Of a stretch of DNA of 64,000 nucleotides, positions 25,376 through 34,800 are shown piece after piece. Both the position numbers and the translations under genes were made by a program. This DNA is from Marinobacterium arenosum. GTDB taxonomy: Bacteria; Pseudomonadota; Gammaproteobacteria; Pseudomonadales; Balneatricaceae. The notes beneath the pieces were generated by a model. That model searched no databases. It was not told where the DNA came from and saw only the letters and a list, made by a program, of their open reading frames with translations. How positions within the stretch are numbered: the stretch's first letter is position 1; every line of letters begins with the position of its first letter. The stretch spans positions 34,575 to 98,574 of the forward strand of contig NZ_JAILYN010000010.1 in assembly GCF_019795155.1 (NCBI RefSeq), read 5' to 3'.

Positions 25376-27400
25376 ATGAAAGAACGTTTTAAGGTCCACT
25401 CCAAATTTGACCCGGCCGGCGATCAGCCCGAGGCGATCAACCGGTTGGTCGATGGTATCGAATCCGGCCTGGCGGCTCAGACATTGCTCGGGGTAACCGG
25501 TTCCGGCAAGACCTTCACCGTTGCCAACGTGATCGCCCAGGTGCAGCGGCCGACCATCGTGATGGCCCACAACAAGACCCTGGCCGCCCAGCTGTACGGC
25601 GAGTTCAAGGAGTTCTTCCCGGATAACTCGGTCGAGTATTTCGTCTCCTACTACGATTATTACCAGCCGGAAGCCTACGTGCCGGCGTCCGATACCTTTA
25701 TCGAGAAGGACGCCTCGATCAACGAACATATCGAACAGATGCGGCTGTCCGCCACCAAGGCGCTGCTGGAACGGGACGACGCCATCATCGTCGCCACCGT
25801 GTCGGCGATCTATGGCCTCGGCGATCCCAAGTCCTACCTCGGTATGATGCTGCACCTGGATCGCGGCGACCAGGTTGACCAGCGCTTTCTGCTGCGCCGG
25901 CTGGCGGAGCTGCAGTACACCCGCAACGACGTTGAGCTGCATCGCGGCACCTACCGGGTGCGCGGCGACGTGATCGACGTGTTCCCGGCCGAATCCGACA
26001 AGGAAGCACTGCGCATCGAACTGTTCGACGAAGAGATCGAACAGCTCAGCTATTTCGACCCGCTGACCGGCGAGGTGCTGAAGAAGATGCCGCGCGCCAC
26101 CATCTACCCGAAAACCCACTATGTGACGCCGCGCGAGATCCTGGTCGAGGCGGTCGACTATATCAAGGCGGAACTGAAGGAACGGCTTGAGCAGCTGCGC
26201 AAGGCTGACAAGCTGGTCGAGGCGCAGCGGCTGGAGCAGCGCACCATGTATGACATGGAGATGATCATGGAGCTGGGTTACTGCTCCGGCATCGAGAACT
26301 ACTCCCGCTACCTGTCCGGCCGCCAGCCCGGCGAAGCACCGCCAACGCTGTTCGATTACCTGCCGGACAATGCGTTGCTGGTGATCGACGAGTCCCATGT
26401 CACGGTGCCGCAGATCGGCGCCATGTACCGTGGCGACCGGTCGCGCAAGGAGACCCTGGTGGAATACGGCTTCCGGCTGCCGTCGGCGCTGGACAACCGG
26501 CCGATGAAGTTCGAGGAGTGGGAGCGACAGGCGCCGCAGATGATCTTCGTGTCGGCAACCCCGAGCAAGTACGAAGCGGCCAGCCAGCAGCAGGTGGTCG
26601 AACAGGTGGTGCGGCCGACCGGACTGGTCGACCCGGTGGTCGAGGTGCGGCCCGCCTCGACCCAGGTGGACGACCTGCTGTCGGAGATCCGTAAGGTGGT
26701 CGCCAACAAGGAGCGGGTGGTGGTGACCGTGCTGACCAAGCGGATGGCGGAGGACCTGACCGAATACCTCGACGAGCATGGCGTACGGGTGCGTTATCTG
26801 CATTCCGATATCGATACCGTGGAACGGGTCGAGATCATCCGCGACCTGCGGATCGGTGAGTTCGACGTGCTGGTGGGGATCAACCTGTTGCGTGAGGGGA
26901 TCGACATGCCGGAGGTGGCGCTGGTGGCGATCCTCGATGCCGACAAGGAAGGCTTCCTGCGGTCAGAAACCTCGATGATCCAGACCATTGGCCGTGCCGC
27001 CCGTAACGTCAATGGCCGTGCTATCCTCTATGCAGACCGGGTGACCGGCTCGATGCAGCGGGCGATCGATGAAACCGAGCGCCGCCGCCAGAAGCAGATC
27101 GCCTTCAACGAAGAGCACGGCATCACGCCGCAGGGGATCCGCAAGTCGGTCGCCGACATCATGGAAGGCGCCTCGACGATACCGGGACGCAAGGTTTCTC
27201 GCACTGCCAAGAAGGTGGCCGAGCAGGCTGGCGAATATCGGACCGAAGAGCTGCAGGCGATGTCGGCCAAGGAGTTGGCGCGGGAGATCAGCAAGCTGGA
27301 AGACCAGATGTACCTGGCGGCCAAAAATCTGGAGTTCGAACAGGCGGCGCACTATCGGGATCAGCTGCAGCAGCTTAAGCAGCACGCATTGGTGGAGTAA
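25376..27400 (+). CDS. uvrB: Excinuclease ABC subunit B
   Basis: A 674-residue helicase-like subunit of nucleotide excision repair. It takes DNA from UvrA, verifies damage and recruits UvrC. Walker A is [10 protein letters not shown] near residue 40. The damage-probing beta hairpin is [12 protein letters not shown], the DEAD-like box is VIDESHVT, and the helicase motifs [25 protein letters not shown] and QTIGRAARN follow. The C-terminal UVR motif is [24 protein letters not shown]. The ATG follows GTGAGGG, and an in-frame GTG four codons earlier is less likely. A short CCGGC/GCCGG hairpin follows the stop. Confidence 0.97.
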   Translation: MKERFKVHSKFDPAGDQPEAINRLVDGIESGLAAQTLLGVTGSGKTFTVANVIAQVQRPTIVMAHNKTLAAQLYGEFKEFFPDNSVEYFVSYYDYYQPEAYVPASDTFIEKDASINEHIEQMRLSATKALLERDDAIIVATVSAIYGLGDPKSYLGMMLHLDRGDQVDQRFLLRRLAELQYTRNDVELHRGTYRVRGDVIDVFPAESDKEALRIELFDEEIEQLSYFDPLTGEVLKKMPRATIYPKTHYVTPREILVEAVDYIKAELKERLEQLRKADKLVEAQRLEQRTMYDMEMIMELGYCSGIENYSRYLSGRQPGEAPPTLFDYLPDNALLVIDESHVTVPQIGAMYRGDRSRKETLVEYGFRLPSALDNRPMKFEEWERQAPQMIFVSATPSKYEAASQQQVVEQVVRPTGLVDPVVEVRPASTQVDDLLSEIRKVVANKERVVVTVLTKRMAEDLTEYLDEHGVRVRYLHSDIDTVERVEIIRDLRIGEFDVLVGINLLREGIDMPEVALVAILDADKEGFLRSETSMIQTIGRAARNVNGRAILYADRVTGSMQRAIDETERRRQKQIAFNEEHGITPQGIRKSVADIMEGASTIPGRKVSRTAKKVAEQAGEYRTEELQAMSAKELAREISKLEDQMYLAAKNLEFEQAAHYRDQLQQLKQHALVE

Positions 27401-27568
27401 CTGTTTCATACCGGCCTGAGATGCCGGGTTTAAACAGGGGGCGGTCGTCATCTGGCTGATTTGAAACGGGTTTCAGATCAATAGTTGGATGGGGGGTTAT
27501 GGCCAGGACAAGGGCCGGTGGTGTATAACGGGTTACACAGACATCGGCGGTAAGGATACGCGCAAGGC

Positions 27569-30253
27569 ATGAAAACACGCATCATTTTACTGTTGCTGGC
27601 CTTGCTGACCTGCCTGACGGCAGGGGTCAGCGCGCTGTTTTATTTCTATCATGCCGCCGATGCGGCCTCGCGGGATGCGCTGCAATCGGTTGAGCGCCAT
27701 GCCCAGCAGGTCGCTTCAAAAGTGGAGATTGCGGCACAGTACCATAGCCGTACCGCCGACGCCTTTGCCAAATTACCGCAGGTAATCGATTTCTTTGAAC
27801 GGCCCGGTTCAAGTGCACCACAGCAGCTGGCCAAGCTGCTCAACCCTCTTTGCGGTGCGATCAGTGCCGACGTCTGCTATCTGATGGACCTGGAAGGCCA
27901 ACTGGTGGCTGGCGACAGCTCGACCCTTGAACTGAACATCCTCGACAATAACTTCAGCTTCCGGCCTTATTTCCAAGACGCCCTTCGTCAGGGGCGCGGA
28001 CTCTATCTGGCCCAGGGGGTGGCGACCCAAAAGCGGGGCGTTTATTTCAGTCACCGGGTCGATGACGCCGATGGGCGTCCTCTCGGGGTGGCCGTTATCA
28101 AGATGCCGCCGCGAATGGCGGGCCTGGAGTTGGCAGGGCTGAGCGGGACGGCATTGTTGCTGGCGCCCAATGGCGTGGTGTTTGCCAGCAACCGGCCGGA
28201 ATGGGTGCTCAAGCCGCTTTGGAAGACCGAGTTGCCACAGCGACGAGCGCTGTCCAACAGTCGTCAGTTCGGCGACCAGATGGGCGACGGATTGGGCTTC
28301 CAGGCGATCGACCAGAGTACCCTGCGGTCTGGAGATAACCAGAGTTTTCTTGTCGGCACGGGTTGGATTACCGCATTGCCCGGTTGGCAGGTGCTTTATC
28401 TGGAGCCGGATCAACCGCACGGCGTTCCGTTGGCCGAGAGTTGGGCTGCCTATGGTTTTGGGGGGATGTCGCTGGCGATGCTGGTGGCGGTAGTGCTGCT
28501 GTACCGGGCCGGCCGCGAGGATCTGTCGCGTCGACGTCATGCTGAACTGGCGTTGCGGGAGTCCGAGAACCGGCTGCGACGGTTGACCGAACTGTCCAGC
28601 GAGGCGATTGTTATCCACTGCCAGGGGCAGGTGGTCGATGCCAATGGTGCCGCTGAAGGGTTGTTCGGCTACAGTCGGGATGAGCTGCTGCAGATGCAGG
28701 TCTGGCAGTTGCTGGATGAGCTGAGTGTGGCCACTGCCCAGGCCCGTTACCGGGAAGGCTATGAGCTGCCCTACGAGGTCACCGGCCGGCGCAGCAATGG
28801 CCAGCATTTTCCGTTGGAGATCATCGCCAAGGGGACGGTCATGGACGGCCAGGAGGTCAGGGTTTCCTGTCTACGCGATATTTCCAAACGCAAGGACCAG
28901 GAAGCGCACATCCGTTACCTGGCGATGTTCGACGGCCTGACCCAGTTGCCCAACCGTCACCATCTGCTCGACAAGCTGGATCAGGCGATCCAATCCGCCA
29001 CGGAATCGGGTACCGGCCTGCATCTGATGTTCATCGACTTGGACGATTTCAAGAAGATCAACGATACCCTCGGCCATTCCGCCGGCGACCGCCTGCTGGT
29101 GGCCGTGGCGGCCCGGATGCGCCAGTTGGTGCAGGCGCAGGAGTTGTTGGCACGTTACGGTGGCGACGAGTTCCTGGTGCTGCTGACCGACAGACCCGAA
29201 GAGCGGGTTCAGCAACTGGCCGACCAGATTCTTAATGCTCTGCGCCAGCCGTTCGTGGTGGACGGAAACACCTTCTATATCTCCGGCAGTGTGGGTATCG
29301 CCCGTTACCCCGAACATGCCTCCAATACCTCCGAACTGCTGCAGCGGGCCGATACCGCGATGTACTCCTCGAAGGAGGAGGGGCGAAATACCTACAACTT
29401 CTTCGAAGAGACGATGAACCGGTTTGTCGCCGAGCGGGTGGAGATCGAGCGGCATCTGCGTGGCGCGCTGATGCGCAAAGAGCTGCATCTAGAGTACCAG
29501 CCGGTCTGTTTTGCCGAGGACGGCACGGTGATTGGCGCCGAAGCCCTGCTGCGCTGGAACAACCCGACCCTGGGCCGGGTGGGGCCGGACAAGTTCATTC
29601 CGGTAGCGGAGGATACCGGCATGATCGAGGAGATTGGTCGCTGGGTGCTGGAGCAGGCCAGCCAGCAGGCCAAGCGGTGGCTGAACTATGGCATCGAACC
29701 CTTCTACATCAGCGTCAACCTGTCACCACGCCAGTTCCGCGATCCCAGCCTGATCAGCTATGTGCAGGGGATCCTGCTGCAGACCCACCTGCCGGCCAGT
29801 GCCTTGGTGTTCGAGATCACCGAAGGGGTGTTGGTGAAGAATGACACTGCCACCGTGCAGGTGATGAACGACCTGTCCGAGCTGGGCATCGGCCTGGCGA
29901 TGGATGATTTCGGCACCGGTTACTCGTCGCTGAGTTATCTGAAGCGTTTTCCGTTCAACACCATCAAGATTGACCGTGAGTTCGTTCGCGACCTGGAAAC
30001 AGATCCCGGCGACCAGCAGTTGATCGTCGCCACCATTGCGATGGCGCGCGGCCTGGGGATGCGGGTGGTGGCCGAAGGTGTGGAGAACCGGGAGCAACAG
30101 GCCTTCCTGAAGGATGCCGGGTGTCATTATCTGCAGGGTTATCTGCTTAGCCGGCCACTGCCGGCGGCGGAGTTTCAAGCGGCTTTCGTCGAGCCGGTCC
30201 GTCAGGAAGGCCGCAGGAGTGAAACAATGGATACGCTGTTGGAGTGGGAGTAA
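27569..30253 (+). CDS. Cache-PAS-GGDEF-EAL cyclic-di-GMP enzyme
   Basis: An 894-residue membrane protein. Helix 1 is at about residues 5-27, a large periplasmic double Cache-like sensor at 35-290 and helix 2 at about 296-316. PAS is at about 335-445, a GGDEF domain with RYGGDEF intact at 531-535, and an EAL domain with EAL at 658-660 plus DDFGTGYSSLSYLK and VAEGVEN. Both the cyclase and the phosphodiesterase motifs are complete, so it could make or break c-di-GMP; in such proteins one activity usually dominates. The GGDEF inhibitory RxxD was not clearly seen. It precedes the barrel/FecR/cyclase block by about 290 bases, with a repeat element between, so it may or may not be co-regulated. Confidence 0.93.
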   Translation: MKTRIILLLLALLTCLTAGVSALFYFYHAADAASRDALQSVERHAQQVASKVEIAAQYHSRTADAFAKLPQVIDFFERPGSSAPQQLAKLLNPLCGAISADVCYLMDLEGQLVAGDSSTLELNILDNNFSFRPYFQDALRQGRGLYLAQGVATQKRGVYFSHRVDDADGRPLGVAVIKMPPRMAGLELAGLSGTALLLAPNGVVFASNRPEWVLKPLWKTELPQRRALSNSRQFGDQMGDGLGFQAIDQSTLRSGDNQSFLVGTGWITALPGWQVLYLEPDQPHGVPLAESWAAYGFGGMSLAMLVAVVLLYRAGREDLSRRRHAELALRESENRLRRLTELSSEAIVIHCQGQVVDANGAAEGLFGYSRDELLQMQVWQLLDELSVATAQARYREGYELPYEVTGRRSNGQHFPLEIIAKGTVMDGQEVRVSCLRDISKRKDQEAHIRYLAMFDGLTQLPNRHHLLDKLDQAIQSATESGTGLHLMFIDLDDFKKINDTLGHSAGDRLLVAVAARMRQLVQAQELLARYGGDEFLVLLTDRPEERVQQLADQILNALRQPFVVDGNTFYISGSVGIARYPEHASNTSELLQRADTAMYSSKEEGRNTYNFFEETMNRFVAERVEIERHLRGALMRKELHLEYQPVCFAEDGTVIGAEALLRWNNPTLGRVGPDKFIPVAEDTGMIEEIGRWVLEQASQQAKRWLNYGIEPFYISVNLSPRQFRDPSLISYVQGILLQTHLPASALVFEITEGVLVKNDTATVQVMNDLSELGIGLAMDDFGTGYSSLSYLKRFPFNTIKIDREFVRDLETDPGDQQLIVATIAMARGLGMRVVAEGVENREQQAFLKDAGCHYLQGYLLSRPLPAAEFQAAFVEPVRQEGRRSETMDTLLEWE

Positions 30254-30335
30254 TGGTACCGCTGCTAACCTGCCGGGCAGTTTTTGACGGATCGTTATTT
30301 ATTACGATGGAGCGATCTGCCGTGGCTTGATAGGC

Positions 30336-30500
30336 TAGCAGCCTTTCGGGCTTGGCCGATCGTAGCGAGGGAAAGACGTTTTGAGCCAGGTTTTATGCTC
30401 TTTTGAGGCGAATAGTAGTTCTGTTTTACGCAGAAGAGCTTAAAAATGGCCAAAATCGGCTTTTCCGCAGTAGGTCAGTGCTAAGTCTGACAGGCTGCTA
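30336..30500 (+). repeat. Dispersed palindromic element, copy 1 (about 165 bp)
   Basis: Ends are inverted repeats (TAGCAGCCTTTCGGGCTTG at the left; TAAGTCTGACAGGCTGCTA at the right). An internal hairpin pairs TTTTATGCTCT (30391-30401) with AGAGCTTAAAA (30435-30445) around a loop starting TTGAGGCGAATAG. A second copy lies in opposite orientation at 59230-59393. It fills most of the gap between the GGDEF-EAL gene and the barrel gene. Confidence 0.85.
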
Positions 30501-30541
30501 AATCGCCGCATTATCGACAACTCGAACTGTCGGAGACCGGA

Positions 30542-31846
30542 GTGAAGCTTTCAATAACCGCTGTCGCACTATCCATCGCCAGTCTGGCGTCCTCGTTATC
30601 GTTTGCCCGGACACCGATCGAGCAGCTCACCGGTTTGGTAAATCAGGGCAGCATGACTGAAGCCTATGCGCTGGGTCAGCAGTTGCTGGACCGTTACGAG
30701 GGCGAGCCGGCCTTCGATCTGCAGTATGGCATCGCGGCAATCGACAGCGGCCATATCGATTTTGGTATGTTTGCGCTGGAGCGGGTGTTGATCCTGCAGC
30801 CCGACATGCACGTGGCGCGGCTGGAGCTGGCGCGGGCATATTTCCTGAAAGGTGACGATCAGCGGGCGCGGCAGGAGTTTCATGCGGTGCTGGAAAAGAA
30901 TCCGCCGCCGCAGGTGGTGGAGCAGATCCGCACCTTCCTGGCGCTGATCGACCAGCGCGCCTACCAGAGCCCCTGGGCCGGCAGCGGTCGCTTGCAGTTG
31001 GCCTGGGGCTACGATGACAATATCAACTCCTCCCCCGATGGCCAGACCTCGCTGGTGACCCTCAATGAAGCCGCGCTGGGACGTGGCGACCAGTTCGGGT
31101 TGCTCAAGCTGAATGGCGAATTCAGTTATCGGGTCGATAAAGCGCGATCCTGGTATGGCAACGGTGGTCTGGAAACCCGCGGCTATCGGGACGAAGACCA
31201 GCAGAACTTCCAGAACTACAGCCTGGCCGGCGGCTCTCGCTGGCAGTTGGGTGCCCACCGCCTGCAACTGGGGCTGAACGCTCAGCACTATGTGCTCGAT
31301 AACGAGGACTATCGCGACAGCTACGGCATCGCCGGCGAGTGGACCTATGGCCTGAGCCCGACTAGCATCATAACGACAGCCCTGAATTACAGTCAGCTCG
31401 ATTACGATGCCATCGACTGGAAGGACAGCGATCAGCTCAGCCTCAGCCTGAGCATGGTCAAAGCAGGCAACGGACGCTGGTCCCCTCTTTATTTCGCCGG
31501 AGCCTTCATTGGCCGAGAGAAGCCTGACACAGCGGGCCTGCTGGCCGATGCCGGTGTCGACCGGCACTTCTACGGCGGTCATATCGGGCTGCGGTTGCAG
31601 CCGACAGCGCAGTTGCAGGTGACCTCGACGCTGGTGGCGCAGCTAAGCGACTATCAGGGTGAAGACTGGTTGTACGGCATCAAGCGTAGCGACGACTACC
31701 TGTCGCTGGCGGTCGATTTGAGCTGGCAGTTCGCGAACGCCTGGAGTGCCATTGCCGGGTACAGCTATACCCGCAATGACTCCAATATCGAGCTCTACGA
31801 CTACGATCGCAACCAGTTGCGCCTCGGCGTGCAGTACCAGTTTTAA
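30542..31846 (+). CDS. TPR/outer-membrane beta-barrel protein, Slam-like (T11SS)
   Basis: A 434-residue outer-membrane protein with a GTG start behind GGAG. After a signal peptide (about residues 1-22, LSFA cleavage) come TPR-like helices (about 28-135: LDRYEGEPAFDLQYGIAAIDSG, MHVARLELARAYFLKGDDQRARQEF and PPPQVVEQIRTFL). A C-terminal barrel has many aromatic-ended strands and closes with the terminal Phe of LRLGVQYQF. This order, including the P-P-x-V-x-x-x-I linker, matches surface lipoprotein assembly modifiers (DUF560), which move TbpB-like proteins across the outer membrane. It ends 14 bases before the FecR protein gene, its probable cargo. The assignment is from architecture, not an alignment. 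Confidence 0.7.
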   Translation: MKLSITAVALSIASLASSLSFARTPIEQLTGLVNQGSMTEAYALGQQLLDRYEGEPAFDLQYGIAAIDSGHIDFGMFALERVLILQPDMHVARLELARAYFLKGDDQRARQEFHAVLEKNPPPQVVEQIRTFLALIDQRAYQSPWAGSGRLQLAWGYDDNINSSPDGQTSLVTLNEAALGRGDQFGLLKLNGEFSYRVDKARSWYGNGGLETRGYRDEDQQNFQNYSLAGGSRWQLGAHRLQLGLNAQHYVLDNEDYRDSYGIAGEWTYGLSPTSIITTALNYSQLDYDAIDWKDSDQLSLSLSMVKAGNGRWSPLYFAGAFIGREKPDTAGLLADAGVDRHFYGGHIGLRLQPTAQLQVTSTLVAQLSDYQGEDWLYGIKRSDDYLSLAVDLSWQFANAWSAIAGYSYTRNDSNIELYDYDRNQLRLGVQYQF

Positions 31847-31860
31847 GGACAGGGAGAGAT

Positions 31861-34800
31861 ATGATGCGCCTGTTAACCGCTCTGGTTACTTTAATTACGG
31901 TACTGGCCTCCCTGCCGGCCTCGGCAGCTGAAAGTGTCGGCAAGGTCATCCTGAGTTTCGGCAAGAACCTGGCGATATCGCCCGACGGCGAGCGCCGCCG
32001 CCTGAAGCGTCAATCCGATCTGTACTCCGGCGAAACCCTGCAGACCGGCGGCAAGGGACGGCTGCAGGTCCGTTTCAGTGACGGGGCGATGCTGTCTCTG
32101 AAACCCAATACCTCCTTCGAGATCTCCGACTACCGCTTCGAACAGGGCAAGGCCGAAGAGGGCCGTGCGTTCTACAAACTGATCGAGGGTGGCATGCGGA
32201 CCATCAGCGGCCAGATCGGTAAGGTTGACCGCGACGACTACCGGCTGGAGACGCCGGTTGCCACCATCGGTATTCGCGGCACCGCCTTCGAGATTTTCCA
32301 GTCGCCGGAAGGGATGTGGTTCGCGGTCAGCGAAGGGGCGGTCTATGCGGTGTCGCAACAGGATGCCCAGCTGATCGAGGCCGGCGGTTACGCGTTTGTT
32401 GCCAATGACGGTAATTTGCAGGTTCTGGAGGAGCGCCCGGCGGAACTGGATAGGGATACCTCCAGCGAGGATGATTCGGAGGAATCGTCTGACGAGAGCG
32501 GTAGAGAAAACGGCAAAGATAAAAGCAAAAAACAAAACAAAGACAAAGGTAAAAAGGACGACGATAAAGAGCAGGGTCAGCAGCAGGACGGCCAGGATGC
32601 CGACGATGAACAGTCGGAGGAGGCTGCCAGTGACAAGGATAGCCACAGCAATACCGGATCCCGCAAGAGTACGGCTGGCAATCGGTCGGGTGATGACAGT
32701 GCCGCTCAGCAGGACGCCCCGGTTGATGACGGTGCTGGCAGCTTTGCCGCCGCAGATGATGATGCTGCCGCATCGGATGACGAAGCTGTAACCACGACCG
32801 GCTCTGATGCCGAGACTCAGTTCGCCACGCGGAGTGAGACGGAGAACGAATTTACAGCCGGTGATGGGGCCCTGTCGGGCGGGGTTGCCGAGTCGGATGC
32901 CAAATTGGCGAGCGATGGAACCAGCACGAACAGCGAATTGACGGTGGCCACGGGCACCACCGTCACCAGTACCGAACTCAGCCTGTTGGCCGATGCCCGG
33001 ATTGCCGAGCAGAATTTCGTACCGGCCGGTGACCTGACCCAGGAAACGGTGCAGACGACCGATCAGCAGATTGTCGTTGATGATGGCAGCGATGCGATAG
33101 ACGACAGCACCGATAGTAGCGATGGCGCCGATAGTATCGATGGCGGCGATACAACCACTGGCGGCGATGGCACCGATACCGCGGACGGCTCCACCGACGG
33201 CACCGATAGTACTGGTGATACCGGCAATACCGATGGCACAGATGCCACTGACGGTACCGATGTGACAGACGGTACCGATGTCACGGATGGTACCGATGTG
33301 ACAGATGGTACCGACGTCACGGACGGCACCACTGACGATACCGCCGGTACCGATAACGGCAGTTCGAGCGGCGGTAGTTCGGGCGGCAGTAGTGGTGGTT
33401 CCAGCGGCGGTAGTTCCGGCGGTAGTTCTGGACCGGCCTTTACCGGCACCCAACTGCCGGATGGCGGCCGGGTGCAGATCGCCTACCAGTCGGATCAGGG
33501 CAGTGGCCTGCAGGCCGCCGGCCTGACGGTTGAGGCCAGTGGTAGCGGCAGCCGGATCTATCTGCGCAGCGGCGCGATCGAAGGAGTTGATGCCAAAAGC
33601 AGCGGCCTGAGCGACGGCAATGCCTGCAGCGGCGACTGCCTGATCGACACCGGCGGTTCTCCGCTCGAAGCGGTGGCGCTGACCGGTGATCCGGACAAGG
33701 CGGTCTATTATGGCATCTGGCAGAGTGGGGCGATCGAGCGCTTCACCGATGGCGGCAGTGCGATGACCAAGCCGTCCTTCCTGCACTATATCTACAGTGA
33801 CAAGCTGACCCCCAGCGCCGCCCTGACGGTTAAACGCGGAAGCTATAGTTACGAATTCCTGCAGGGCAGCAGCATCACCACCGAGACGCCGACGGTGTCC
33901 GGCGAGATTCTCGAAGGTGGGGTGGAGATCGATTTCGATAGCGCCAGCGTGGCCAGTACCTATCTGTCGATGGGCAATTTCACCGATGGCCGAACGCTAA
34001 CATTATCCGGCAGTGGGGAGTCGCTGAACGATCTGCTGAACGGTACAGTGCTGCGGCTACACCTCGGGATCGGCGGCCTCTGCAGTAACGGCGGCTGTGA
34101 CGATAGCGGCTCGCCGACTTCGGTCAGCGGCGCCATGGCGATCGACTTCGTTGGCAACGACGCTGACCGGTTGATCTCCAGCTTCTGGCTGGAGGAGGAC
34201 GGCTCGCTGCTGGATCTGGCCTTTGTCGGTACCGCGGTGTTCGACAGCCTGTATGTCGCCAACGGCAATGACTGGCCGGCGGGAACCAAGGTTCGGCTGG
34301 CATCGTTCGACAGTGACGGCGACCGCGGCGTCATCCAGGTAATGCGCGATGATGACAGCATGATCGACATCATCGTTGACGACAGCGATTCACTGAACCC
34401 CCGTTTCGTCGGTTACTTTATCACCTCCCATCACGGTTTCCTGTCGGCCGCCGTGCCGGGATGCAGCGGCTCGCAGCCCTGTACACTTGGCCTGACCGGC
34501 AACCTGGCGGACGGTGCCTTTGGCAGTGACGGTGAGGTCTGGTACGGCCGCTGGAACACCGATGCGCTGGAGTACGCCAACGAGGGGGGCGACAGTCTGG
34601 CGGCCTCGGCGCCGATCCACTACGTGATGAGCGATCTGCTCAGCGGCAGCGATGTGGTGACCGCGCGGCGCGGCGTGTATCGGTTCGACTTGAGCGGCGC
34701 TACCGTGCCCACCTCGCTGAACAGCGATAACAGCCTGGCGGAGGGCACCGTCGATAATGCCAAGCTGATTATCAACTTTGGTAGTCAGGAGGTCACCGAC

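Noticed and set aside
25340..26803. A 487-codon open frame on the minus strand inside uvrB
   Set aside because: It lies fully antisense to a gene with complete UvrB motifs. Its translation is His/Leu/Arg-rich without domain logic, as expected for shadow frames in GC-rich codon use.
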